Part shown: positions 26,567 through 34,384 of the stretch, one piece after another | Layout of the letters: each line of letters starts with the position of its first letter | How positions within the stretch are numbered: the first letter of the stretch is position 1 | DNA from: JBEHWX01 sp048498995 | GTDB taxonomy: Bacteria; Bacteroidota; Ignavibacteria; OLB7 | Length of the DNA: 59,584 bases | Direction of reading: 5' to 3' | Assembly (NCBI GenBank): GCA_048498995.1 | Contig: JBEHWX010000029.1 | Coordinates: 1-59,584 of the forward strand | The notes under the pieces: generated by a model | The model's input: only the letters and a program-made list of their open reading frames with translations | The model's database searches: none | What the model was told of the DNA's origin: nothing | Translations under genes and position numbers: made by a program

Positions 26567-27428
26567 TCAGAGCAATTCTCGCAATAACACTATTGCCTGG
26601 TATGCACGTTTTCGGAGAATCTCGAAGACATCGACAAAGCGATGCATCAGAATCACGACAAACGCCAGCAGATGCAGCCCTGCAAACGTCTGTGCAAGAC
26701 ATTCGTAATTTCGAGCCAGCAGGCTGAAGCGAGCCCTCCGTGCCCACCTCGGTGCCGCGGCAGCAACACAAAGCCTCGCTTGGCGTCCGTCAGTTTGACA
26801 ACCTCCAGCTCAATGTCATGCGCTTCGGCGGCCTCGGCCACGACGTCCCCAGTGTAGACCTGATCGACATAGGCGATCTCGACACTCTCTCCGGTCGCCT
26901 CATGGACTTGGCGGGCAAGCTCATCAACCTGTGCTCTGTCCTGCTCATCGGCAGCAATGACGTGCAGCGCCAGAAGATGACCCATCGTGTCGACGGTGAT
27001 ATGAACCTTCGAGCCTTTGCGGTGCTCGGCATCATCATAGCCAGCACGTGATCCACTCTCCGGCTTTGATCGTACGGTGCGACTGTCCTAGATCGCCGCC
27101 GTCGGTTGCTCGGATCGGCCATTGGCTATGCACATGACTGCTCGAAGGTCACCGACCAGTGTCTGGAACACGCCGGCGGCCAGCTATCGCTGGGTCTGCT
27201 GATAGACGACCGTCCAGGGAAGCGGATCGTTGGGCATCATTCGCCAGGGCGCACCAGCTCTGCGATCCATCGAAGGCCGTTGAAGACTTCGCGCAGGGAG
27301 TGTTCTCGCCGCGAAGCATCCTCGGTCATCAAGGTGAGATACGGAGCCAGCGGTGCCCGCTCTTCATCGGTGAGATTGCCGAGGAAACCGGACGGGATCT
27401 TCTTCTCTCTGCGCTCTTTCATGCGCAT
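26567..27428 (-). mobile_element. Degenerate IS5-family transposase
   Basis: The reading begins LTDEERAPLAPYLTLMTEDA ... REHSLREVFNGLRWI and continues after a frameshift (about 27240) as PWRMMPNDPLPW. Nonsense codons occur at 27184-27186 (within QQTQR*LAAG) and 27088-27090 (AAI*DSRT). The central part TMGHLLALHVIAADEQDRAQ ... EVVKLTDAKRGFVLLP is intact, and a second frameshift near 26735 leads to LLARNYECLAQTFAGLHLLAF. With at least two frameshifts and two stops it cannot make a transposase. This order of motifs is typical of IS5/IS1031-type DDE transposases. I could not define the terminal inverted repeats. Confidence 0.88.
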
Positions 27429-27479
27429 AGTACGAATTCGACTGCTAAAAGCTCTATGGGTAATGTAGAATCAGCAACC

Positions 27480-27740
27480 TCAATAAATTTTCTCAACAAC
27501 AAGAGAGGCAGAACCTTCTTTTAAAGAATTACAGTCATCATAATGCATATGGCTACCGCTTGGAACGGAATTCTGCGCCAGAAACAGAAGATGCATTGCC
27601 AACGACGTCAAGCCTTCAGCATTTGCCGATATCAGCACCGAGCCATCAAGAACCTCCACCTTAAGAATAAACCCATCCTTCCAGGAATATTCAATTCCAC
27701 GATTTGGATCATAATCCGGCACAATCAGCAACTTTTCCAT
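27480..27740 (-). CDS. Imm32-family immunity protein
   Basis: An 86-aa protein matching the Imm32 pattern I know: GIEYSWKDGFILKVEV, LISANAEGLTSLAMHLLFLA, then SGSHMHYDDCNSLKEGS and the end LVVEKIY. Imm32 proteins are short, one-domain immunity proteins found next to RHS and other polymorphic toxins. There is no signal peptide. It lies between the decayed IS5 element and the Imm74-like gene. No intact toxin gene is adjacent. An upstream open frame (about 27709-27868) might be a remnant of the toxin tail, but this is weak. Confidence 0.8.
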   Translation of the reverse strand: MEKLLIVPDYDPNRGIEYSWKDGFILKVEVLDGSVLISANAEGLTSLAMHLLFLAQNSVPSGSHMHYDDCNSLKEGSASLVVEKIY

Positions 27741-27851
27741 CGCTTACGGATCCGTTATATATACATTGAACATTATCTCGAACCATCATCTTCCCTGATT
27801 TCGCAAGATTCGGTACCAAATTTTCAATTTTGAAACGTGGCCCACCGTCAA

Positions 27852-28124
27852 TCAAAGAACCAACATCTCATAGCCTTGAAAACAAAAGGCAGCCTTTATG
27901 TTTTCGATAATTCTTCGCCACGCTTCATCATCAACCAACTCGTACTCATGGGGCGGATCCCAACCAATGATTGTGTCCGAATGAACGCCCAAGCCGCTTG
28001 GCCCGGCCTGAAATTCAGAATCTACCATCAACGACTTGCCATCTTCGGAATATCGAAGTTTTGTGCATCCAGCACTTCGACCTAATGACAGAAGCGAGAT
28101 GTGGCAGTAGACATGGAAAACCAC
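27852..28124 (-). CDS. Imm74-like immunity protein
   Basis: 90 aa from a GTG at 28124. The core LRYSEDGKSLMVDSEFQAG ... DTIIGWDPPHEYELVDDEAW, then RRIIENIKAAFCFQG, fits the Imm74 family (strand, then W-x-PPH-e, then RIIENI helix). The first ~18 residues (MVFHVYCHISLLSLGRS) are not typical and may be read from unrelated sequence, in which case the natural start is lost or lies at a non-ATG codon inside. It follows the 247-aa hypothetical gene by 56 nt on the same strand. Confidence 0.68.
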   Translation of the reverse strand: MVFHVYCHISLLSLGRSAGCTKLRYSEDGKSLMVDSEFQAGPSGLGVHSDTIIGWDPPHEYELVDDEAWRRIIENIKAAFCFQGYEMLVL

Positions 28125-28180
28125 ATCAACCCAGCACAGTTATCACAGGCGCGTGTCAACAATCCGTCGACGACATCAAC

Positions 28181-28924
28181 CTATAAGTCCAAATGAACAA
28201 TCAAAAAATATGCTGTGCCATCTGAGGTCCGCCTTAACCCTTTAGTAAGGTAGGCAGCCTCATCAGCATAGTCTTTGTTTGCACTTACACCAGCAACTGC
28301 GTCGGTTTCGCCGTTAAGCTCACTAAGGATCTGTGCAGCCTGCGCTGGACTCACCTTAACAGGTATCCATGCATAATCATACTTACCATTTGGGTCAACC
28401 GGATTAAACGACTGAAAATCATTATACGGATCCAAAGCATGATCAAAAGCACCACTGCGCTTCCGTACATATTCAATATACTCCTCTGAATACACGATCA
28501 GAGGGTCGTCAACCATCCAATATTGGGGATAGTACAGATTGCAGGTCTTACCAAGATAAAACCTCAAAAATTGATCAACATCTGCATCGTCAGCAATGCC
28601 CCCCTCATACCTTTCAAGGAAACGAACGAGGATATAATCAACAACAGAACACATTCTTTTCAAGAAAACTTCAAACGTTTCTCCATTTCCCATATTATGA
28701 CTGTCGAAATATTTAGCAAAACCAACATCAATCTCCTTTACCCCTGTCAAATCGGAACGCAAATCGCTCACCATAGCCCTAACAGCATTGACGTTACGGC
28801 TCTCCACACAATCAATAGCCGGGCGATACACGGAATCATATCGAGGAGCATCATACACAAGGAACAAGCAATCACTGTAATTCGACACATGAACCTCCGA
28901 CGGAATTGCAAACATTTCAGGCAT
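28181..28924 (-). CDS. Hypothetical 247-aa protein of the immunity array
   Basis: A cytosolic-looking acidic protein with no signal or membrane segment and no family I recognise. It begins MPEMFAIPSEVHVSNYSDC. There is a helical middle (VFLKRMCSVVDYILVRFLERYEGG), an aromatic patch (CNLYYPQYWMVDDPLIVY) and a C-terminal part with WIPVKVSPAQAAQILSELNG and a final strand AYFLIVHLDL. It is AT-richer than the flanking core genes. It may be a larger immunity protein or an unrelated cargo gene. No strong ribosome-binding site precedes the ATG. Confidence 0.62.
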   Translation of the reverse strand: MPEMFAIPSEVHVSNYSDCLFLVYDAPRYDSVYRPAIDCVESRNVNAVRAMVSDLRSDLTGVKEIDVGFAKYFDSHNMGNGETFEVFLKRMCSVVDYILVRFLERYEGGIADDADVDQFLRFYLGKTCNLYYPQYWMVDDPLIVYSEEYIEYVRKRSGAFDHALDPYNDFQSFNPVDPNGKYDYAWIPVKVSPAQAAQILSELNGETDAVAGVSANKDYADEAAYLTKGLRRTSDGTAYFLIVHLDL

Positions 28925-28968
28925 CGATAACAGACAGGATCCAGCCGTCCCTCGTTGCCGATCCAGAC

Positions 28969-29100
28969 ACCCGGACCGTTATCGAGCAATGCGACTCCGG
29001 CTCTCGCTTCGCCGCTATTGGCGCTTATCAGCACGAACCATCCTCCAGACACGCGTCCGGGTGGATGCCCCACCTGCCACGAATATTGAATACTCAGGGT
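28969..29100 (-). pseudogene. Possible remnant of a second Imm32-type gene
   Basis: A frame without a proper start reads SIQYSWQVG, then GGWFVLISANSGEARAG. It aligns with GIEYSWKDG ... GSVLISANAEG of the intact Imm32 protein at 27480-27740. The downstream HMHYDD and EKI parts are missing. I take it as a decayed paralogue just upstream of the 247-aa gene. The rest of 28925-29211 shows nothing else. Confidence 0.4.
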
Positions 29101-29211
29101 TGGGCTTCAGCCCGGTACTGACACACGTATCTCCATATGCTCATTGCTTCGTCACGCAGTAAATGTGGCTGACCTTCGTCACGGAGTGTTGAAGGAATCT
29201 CCGCTCGAGAG

Positions 29212-29547
29212 CTAGGCTCGCTGATACGCATGCTCGGCTCGCGAGATCACATCTCCCAGCTCCGTGCCCCACGGCCAGGAATCCACGATCATTCGCCCCA
29301 TCCCGGTGTATCGCTCCGATCGAGGAGGCAGCATGCCGGTGGTGAGCTGACGTTTCATCAGCTCCAGGGCCCTCCGGCAGCCTTCGAGCTGGGCAAGCGC
29401 CCATGGCTTCGGAGTGCCGTCGTGGAAAGCCGCAATTGCTTCCATAACGGCGTCGAGGGCTGTTTCAATCACGGCAAGGGCATTCTCTGTTGTCATACGC
29501 GGTAGGAATAAAGAGATCATCTCTAATCGAAGGTAACGTAAGGCCAT
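29212..29547 (-). CDS. Hypothetical helical protein, probable immunity protein
   Basis: About 111 aa from the ATG at 29547 (alternatives 29580 and 29496). It is predicted mostly helical: ALAVIETALDAVMEAIAAFHDG, then WALAQLEGCRRALELMKRQL, ending PPRSERYTGMGRMIVDSWPWG. The pattern of a helical N-terminal half that ends in a Trp-rich tail is seen in several small immunity families, but I cannot name one. The frame stays open upstream to about 29676 and reads like another protein end (PGQDFIATNGGRDPAKAVSG), so an orphan toxin tail may be fused in frame with it. Confidence 0.55.
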   Translation of the reverse strand: MALRYLRLEMISLFLPRMTTENALAVIETALDAVMEAIAAFHDGTPKPWALAQLEGCRRALELMKRQLTTGMLPPRSERYTGMGRMIVDSWPWGTELGDVISRAEHAYQRA

Positions 29548-29724
29548 ATCTTTCCGCCCTTCATGCACCTTCTTGACCATTCCATCTCGACCGCTGACGG
29601 CCTTGGCAGGATCTCGGCCTCCGTTGGTGGCAATGAAATCCTGACCAGGGCCATCGTTGGGCAGTTCAGATTTGGGTTACTGAAGACAGCATCAATCTTC
29701 AGGATGCCCCCAGGCTGCGCGCCC

Positions 29725-30060
29725 CTACTCTCCGAGAATGACATAGTCACCTTCGTTGACTGAGGAGATCTTCGCGGCGAGATCATCATCGAGCTCTCGA
29801 ACCGATTCGATACGCCCATCTTTGATAAAGACCGCGTACTCCATCATCTCACCACAGATCGGGCAGGGAATGGAAACCCCATATGCCGCGACGGTGAAGT
29901 CGGTTCTCTCACCGAAGTCAGCACTACCCCACAGAATATCATCCCCCACACGATACACATGCAGAGCGCCACTTCCGTATTTAAATTGGACATCCCGTTC
30001 GGCAACACGACCGCAACTCGCACAAGAGATAACCGCCCTTACAGTGCTGTACAACCCCAT
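29725..30060 (-). CDS. CxxC/CxxC small protein, copy 1
   Basis: A 111-aa protein with GGAGGT seven nt before its ATG. Two CxxC pairs (CASC at residues 13-16, CPIC at about 67-70) suggest a zinc ribbon. Shared landmarks with copy 2 at 30391-30723 are QFKYGSG, RVGDDILWG, TDFTVAAYG, PCPICGEM and YAVFIKDGRIESVRELDDDLA. No named family was recognised. By context it is an immunity-like gene, kept in two divergent copies. Confidence 0.72.
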   Translation of the reverse strand: MGLYSTVRAVISCASCGRVAERDVQFKYGSGALHVYRVGDDILWGSADFGERTDFTVAAYGVSIPCPICGEMMEYAVFIKDGRIESVRELDDDLAAKISSVNEGDYVILGE

Positions 30061-30390
30061 AGAATCTACCTCCGAAGATTACTGAAGCCCCAGTACGGAG
30101 AGTTTTCTCGCTGCAGAGCCTCCTCGGTCTTGAGGCTCTGGTTGGGAACCAGTTGGATCGCTTTTTACGGTAAGACCGCTGATACATCCGGCCTAAACCC
30201 TTTCTCTGAGCAGGGACCTAGCACATTGGGTGCATAACGGGCGCTGGGAGCAATCTACGGGAGAACGCCGTAGACGAGCCATGAAGAACGCAGCCCTTGC
30301 GGGATCTCAACACAAGTCCATGACAGTCTACCTCGATGATACTTGATCGATTGCCAATCCAGATAAGCAAACCACCTCGTGACGCGGCTG
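30061..30390. other. Gap between the CxxC paralogues, no intact gene
   Basis: This stretch of about 330 bp contains short open frames on the minus strand. One reads RWFAYLDWQSIKYHRGRLSW and stops soon after. It looks like decayed coding sequence, but I cannot assign it. No promoter, hairpin or repeat stands out apart from the ribosome-binding site of copy 1. Confidence 0.4.
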
Positions 30391-30723
30391 CTACTCATAG
30401 AGGTAATAGTTGGCGTCGGGCGTATTCGTAATTTTAACCGCCAATTCTTCCGACATAGGCTCGACTGACCTAATAATATTGCCACCAACAAAGACAACAT
30501 AGTCCTCTATCTTACCACAAATAGGACAAGGGCCGGCGAACCCATAAATCGCTACATTCGCATCCGTCTTTTTCCCTGAATCCAATACCCCCCAGCGAAT
30601 TTCATCACCTATGCGATAATGCAGCATATCACAACTCCCATACTTGATCTGGAGGTCCAAAGGAATCACACTACCGCAATTTGCACAGGGAGCAACAACA
30701 TCAACAATACTAAACCAACCCAA
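30391..30723 (-). CDS. CxxC/CxxC small protein, copy 2
   Basis: A 110-aa paralogue of the 29725-30060 gene, starting with TTG (30723) after GAGGTGA. Landmarks: CANC (residues 13-16), LQIKYGSC, RIGDEIRWGVLDSGKKTDANV, CPICGKI, YVVFVGGNIIRSVE and SEELAVKI. Both Cys pairs are kept, so the metal site is likely functional. Sequence divergence is high for a tandem copy, more like two related cassettes acquired separately than a recent duplication. It ends YYLYE where copy 1 ends YVILGE. Confidence 0.7.
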   Translation of the reverse strand: MGWFSIVDVVAPCANCGSVIPLDLQIKYGSCDMLHYRIGDEIRWGVLDSGKKTDANVAIYGFAGPCPICGKIEDYVVFVGGNIIRSVEPMSEELAVKITNTPDANYYLYE

Positions 30724-30755
30724 AGCATCACCTCATCAGATATATTTTTCAGCTG

Positions 30756-31088
30756 TCATTTATAATAAACCCGACGAACGATTTTACCACTCCCCGGATC
30801 AATCTCACATTCAAACGACGTCGTCGAATACGCAACCAAAGGATCAACCGATGCGATTTTAAAATACCGATCATAGTTGGCGCTAGTCGGCATCTCCGCC
30901 TTCCAAATCACAGATCCGCGTTTATCCAAGGCCACAAGATTGCGGAATTGCCCAACGCTAGCCACAGAGTCAACGTCAAGCAAAACGACGACCGAATCGC
31001 CTACAGTAACAGCATCCACGATATCAAAATCGAGCTTAACCTGATGACCATCGACCTCAAGCACATTCAACAGAAATGAAATCTTCAT
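30756..31088 (-). CDS. Putative immunity protein with beta-propeller-like blade pattern
   Basis: 110 aa. I chose the ATG at 31088 (MKISFLLN) over an upstream TTG. Strands VVVLLDVDS, FRNLVALDKRGSVIWKAEMP, LVAYSTTSFECEIDPGSGKIV resemble one or two blades of a quinoprotein-type propeller. Small proteins with this layout often stand next to polymorphic toxins. It is 32 nt upstream of the TTG of CxxC copy 2 and 54 nt after the stop of a toxin-like fragment (31143-31473). No exact family was recognised. Confidence 0.68.
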   Translation of the reverse strand: MKISFLLNVLEVDGHQVKLDFDIVDAVTVGDSVVVLLDVDSVASVGQFRNLVALDKRGSVIWKAEMPTSANYDRYFKIASVDPLVAYSTTSFECEIDPGSGKIVRRVYYK

Positions 31089-31142
31089 CAAACGAGGCTC
31101 CCGACCCAAAATTTTCTCATGGAATACGACTAAAATCTCGAA

Positions 31143-31473
31143 CTACTCAGCACCGCATGCATCCTTCTCCAAGCCGGGGCACGCAACGCAGTAGATCTTT
31201 GCAACCGCGTCCCAGCAGGAACTAGGGTCTCCCGAAAAATTCAGCCTTGCTTCCCAATGGGAGCGAAAGCATTTCTATTGCCCAAGCACGACTGCGAGGA
31301 CGCACGGCAGTCAAAGAACCCATCCATTGTTCCACCACCAGTGAACACCCGACAACACACCTGATCCGCCTCTTGGACAAACGAACAATGGTGCCACCTG
31401 CATTGGGCAGTTTATCTTCGGCAACTTCAACCGCAACATCTTCGGTATAGCTTTGATCGCTACTGACGCTCCA
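31143..31473 (-). pseudogene. Decayed toxin-like reading frame
   Basis: Two overlapping open frames without a start: first SDQSYTEDVAVEVAEDKLP ... VVEQWMGSLTAVRPRS ... LGSKAEFFGRP, then in another frame LNFSGDPSSCWDAVAKIYC and VACPGLEKDACGAE, with a stop at 31143. A single frameshift would join them into ~100 residues with a Cys-rich end. It lies directly upstream of the 31088 immunity-like gene, where a toxin tail would be expected. The family is unknown, and part could be transposase-like. The rest of 31474-31572 is empty. Confidence 0.4.
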
Positions 31474-31572
31474 TCAACGGATCATCGCTTCGCCTCAAAG
31501 GACAATGAATGTGCAACAGCACATCTCCTACTCAACCCTCCCCGCCAATCCGTCCCTTAGCCTCGCAACAAA

Positions 31573-32079
31573 TTACCCCACCAATTGGCGCAACGTCATA
31601 TCGTGTGGCCTATACACATTACCCAAGCATTCCGCCATGAAAAATGCGAAATCGTCTTCCGTTCGACCACCAAACTCCCTCAGAAACTCATCCAACTGAT
31701 CAGCGGCACGCCGGAGTTCATTTGGCGTTACCTTAGCAAGGTATCCATCGATCGCATCGTCATGGGTACCGAGCTTGCCGTACAGGTCCGCATCATTCCA
31801 AAATTTATGAAACGTTCCAGCAACAAAGCTTGCCGCATACCGATACCGATCCGAATTGCCATCACACATATGCGCTCCAATGTTGGGAGCCAAGCAGGCG
31901 CTTCTATCCATGTTGACATCCCGAGATTCAAGCTCCCAAGCCATTATTCCTCTGGATCAGTCGACAGAAGGCGAGGCAATGCGAAAGTACCCGCACATTA
32001 ACCAACCAGTCTTCCCCGGGAATGTGAAGCAGATGCATCTGCGCGCTATTTCCGCGGCTTCCTCCTTTGTATACATCAT
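31573..32079 (-). pseudogene. Immunity-like gene interrupted by an in-frame TGA
   Basis: A strong GGAGGAG ribosome-binding site precedes ATG-ATG at 32079. The frame reads MMYTKEEAAEIARRCICFTF ... GYFRIASPSVD, meets TGA at 31957-31959, then continues in the same frame as SRGI-MAWELESRDVNMDRSA ... TFHKFWNDADLYG ... DEFLREFGG ... FMAECLGNVYRP to the stop at 31573. Together this is ~168 codons, a believable single immunity protein. The second half could be re-initiated at ATG 31944 (AGAGGA upstream), giving 123 aa. Either a nonsense mutation in one gene or two short genes is possible. I favour the first. Confidence 0.55.
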
Positions 32080-32106
32080 TATGCTCCTCCGTAAGGATCT
32101 TCACAC

Positions 32107-32274
32107 CTACCTCGCCTGGTAGCTTTCGCTCTCGGCCGCACTCTTTGTTATCAGCACTTTCGATTCCACTTCATGGCCGACAGATCCTTCCCCGCAGCGA
32201 ACTGCTTTTCGTGCCGTCTCCAGAGATATCTGGACGGCGCCAATGTAGTTATCGCCGCCCCGCGCTCCACGCAA
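32107..32274 (-). pseudogene. Orphan toxin-tail-like fragment
   Basis: An open frame without an ATG reads GDNYIGAVQISLETARKAV, then GEGSVGHEVESKVLITK, ending SESYQAR. Its stop (32107-32109) is 27 nt before the start of the interrupted immunity-like gene. The position mirrors the toxin-tail/immunity arrangement at 25789-25786. No family is recognised. It is the fragment nearest to the glmS 3' end. Confidence 0.38.
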
Positions 32275-32322
32275 TTACGCCGGCAACCGGCGAGGGCGGT
32301 CCACGCTCCCCACATAACGGAA

Positions 32323-32353
32323 GCGCCCCGCAGCCTGGTGGACCGCGGGGCGC
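32323..32353 (-). terminator. Hairpin terminator after glmS
   Basis: A perfect 9-bp inverted repeat (GCGCCCCGC at 32323-32331, GCGGGGCGC at 32345-32353) lies 40 bp past the glmS stop. It is GC-rich like the core genome, and so is probably the original glmS terminator and the right boundary of the accessory island. Confidence 0.65.
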
Positions 32354-32392
32354 CATTCGTCGTTCGATCTGTCGAGCCTCGGCTCGACGCCG

Positions 32393-34225
32393 TTACTCTA
32401 CCGTCACCGACTTGGCGAGGTTCCGCGGCTGATCCACGTTGCAGCCACGCTCCACGGCTATGTAGTAGCTGAGCAGCTGCAGCGGCAGCACGTTCAGGAT
32501 GGGGGAGAGAAAGGGGAGCGTCTCCGGCACGTAGATCACGTGCTCGGCCAGCGACTCGATCCGCGTGTCCCCCTCGGTCGCGATCGCGATCACGCGGCCG
32601 CGGCGCGCGCGCACCTCCATGATGTTCGACACGATCTTGTCGTAGATGTCATCCTTCGGCGCGATGAACACCACCGGCATGTTCTCGTCGATCAGCGCGA
32701 TCGGCCCATGCTTCATCTCGGCGGCCGGATATCCCTCGGCGTGGATGTAGCTGATCTCCTTCAGCTTCAACGCTCCCTCGAGCGCCACCGGGTAGTTGTA
32801 GCCGCGGCCGAGATAGAGGAAGTTCTTCGCCTCGGCGAACTCCTTGGCGATCTTCTTCACCTGCTCGTAGCGGGAGAGGGTGTACTCCACCTTCGCCGGA
32901 AGGTCCTGCAGCGCGTCCAGAATCTGCTTTCCCTCGGCCGCGCCCATGCGGCGCATCCGGGCCAGCTTCACCGCCATCTGCGCCAACACCGTGAGCTGTG
33001 AGGTAAACGCCTTGGTCGAGGCCACGCCGATCTCCGGACCGGCATGCGAATAGACACCCGCGTCGGTCTCGCGCGCGATCGTGGAGCCGACCACGTTGAC
33101 GATGCCGAGCGTCGTGGCGCCACGGCGCTTCGCCTCGCGGAGCGCGGCCAACGTGTCGGCGGTCTCGCCCGACTGGGAGATCGCGATCACGATGTCATCC
33201 TTCGAGATGATCGGATCGCGGTAGCGGAACTCGCTGGCGTACTCGACCTCGGTCGGAATCCCCGCCAGCTGCTCGAACATGTACTCGCCGACCAGGCCGG
33301 CGTAGAAGGAGGTGCCGCAGGCAACGATGATGATCCGCTTGGCGTCGCGGAGCTTGTCGGTCACCTGGCGGAGGCCGCCGAGGCGGACCGTGCTCTCCTC
33401 GAGCTCGAGACGGCCGCGCATCGAGTTCCGGAGCGTCTCCGGCTGCTCGAAGATCTCCTTGAGCATGAAGTGGTCGAAGCCGCTCTTCTCGATCTCCTCG
33501 ATGTCGAAGGTGATCTCCTCGACCTTCTTGTCGATCGTGACGTCATCCACGATCCGCTTGGTGATGAAATGCTCGCGATCGAGCATTCCCATCTCACCAT
33601 CGGCCAGATAGACCACCTGACGGGTATACTGAACGATCGCGGAGGCATCGGAGGCAACGATGTATTCGCCGTCACCCACGCCCACGGCGAGCGGGGAGCC
33701 GTTGCGGGCAACGTAGATCCGCTCCGGCTCGATCGTGCTGACCATCGCGACGCCGTAGGTGCCGACCACCTGCTTCAACGCCAGGCGGAACGCCCCCTCC
33801 AGGTCGCCGATCTTGTCGTAGTAGGCGCGGATGAGCTGAACGAGAACCTCGGTATCGGTCTGGGTGTGGAACGTGTAGCCGTCGGCCTCGAGGGTCTTCT
33901 TGATCGAGGCGTAATTCTCGATGATGCCGTTGTGGATCAGCGCGATCTCGCCATGCTGATCGGTGTGCGGGTGGGCATTGACGTCGTTCGGCTCACCGTG
34001 CGTGGCCCATCGGGTATGTCCGATGCCGACGGTGCCGAAGAGGGGATGCTCGGTGAGCATGCGGTCGAGCTCGGTGACTTTCCCCGCCTTTTTGGTTACG
34101 TGAAGTCCGCCATTGACGATGGCGATTCCCGCGGAATCATAGCCGCGATACTCCAGACGCTTCAGTCCGTTGAGGATCACCGAGGCCGACTCCTGCGAGC
34201 CGATATAGCCGACAATGCCACACAT
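32393..34225 (-). CDS. glmS: Glutamine-fructose-6-phosphate aminotransferase (isomerising)
   Basis: A 610-aa enzyme making glucosamine-6-phosphate for peptidoglycan and lipid A. The N-terminal glutaminase domain begins MCGIVGYIG with the nucleophilic Cys2 and has the glutamine-site pattern GIGHTRWATHGEPN. Two SIS sugar-isomerase domains follow (VACGTSFYAGLVGEYMFE, SQSGETADTL, then YPAAEMKHGPIALI), and the conserved end PRNLAKSVTVE contains the catalytic Lys. The length is normal. The 3' end of glmS is the attachment site recognised by Tn7-like elements, and here it borders the toxin/immunity island. Confidence 0.98.
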   Translation of the reverse strand: MCGIVGYIGSQESASVILNGLKRLEYRGYDSAGIAIVNGGLHVTKKAGKVTELDRMLTEHPLFGTVGIGHTRWATHGEPNDVNAHPHTDQHGEIALIHNGIIENYASIKKTLEADGYTFHTQTDTEVLVQLIRAYYDKIGDLEGAFRLALKQVVGTYGVAMVSTIEPERIYVARNGSPLAVGVGDGEYIVASDASAIVQYTRQVVYLADGEMGMLDREHFITKRIVDDVTIDKKVEEITFDIEEIEKSGFDHFMLKEIFEQPETLRNSMRGRLELEESTVRLGGLRQVTDKLRDAKRIIIVACGTSFYAGLVGEYMFEQLAGIPTEVEYASEFRYRDPIISKDDIVIAISQSGETADTLAALREAKRRGATTLGIVNVVGSTIARETDAGVYSHAGPEIGVASTKAFTSQLTVLAQMAVKLARMRRMGAAEGKQILDALQDLPAKVEYTLSRYEQVKKIAKEFAEAKNFLYLGRGYNYPVALEGALKLKEISYIHAEGYPAAEMKHGPIALIDENMPVVFIAPKDDIYDKIVSNIMEVRARRGRVIAIATEGDTRIESLAEHVIYVPETLPFLSPILNVLPLQLLSYYIAVERGCNVDQPRNLAKSVTVE

Positions 34226-34384
34226 GCGTTGATTACTCCTGGTCGAAAAAGGGCTTTAAGATAACAATTCCGACGACCTGATCCGGTGGCAGAGGAAGTG
34301 CCCCGAACGTGGGAACGTAACAAGCCGTCGCACTCCCGCAAAGGGGAAAGCCGGCCCGGTCGGTCTCGCCCATCCATGAAATGA

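Noticed and set aside
27709..27868. Open frame GPRFKIENLVPNLAKSG overlapping the Imm32 start, as a third toxin tail
   Set aside because: It overlaps the end of the Imm74-like gene as well and has no ending typical of a toxin. Too weak to list as a feature, mentioned only with Imm32.
30255..30500. Minus-strand frame containing RWFAYLDWQSIKYHRGRLSW
   Set aside because: It overlaps the end of CxxC copy 2, has no matching family and no convincing start. Probably decayed sequence.
31957..31959. Selenocysteine or recoded TGA in the immunity-like gene
   Set aside because: No stem-loop of the SECIS kind is evident after the codon and immunity proteins are not selenoproteins. A nonsense mutation or two genes is simpler.
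25200..32322. CRISPR array, integrase or Tn7 transposition genes in the island
   Set aside because: No regular direct repeats with spacers were seen, and no tyrosine recombinase or tns genes. Only IS5 remnants are present.
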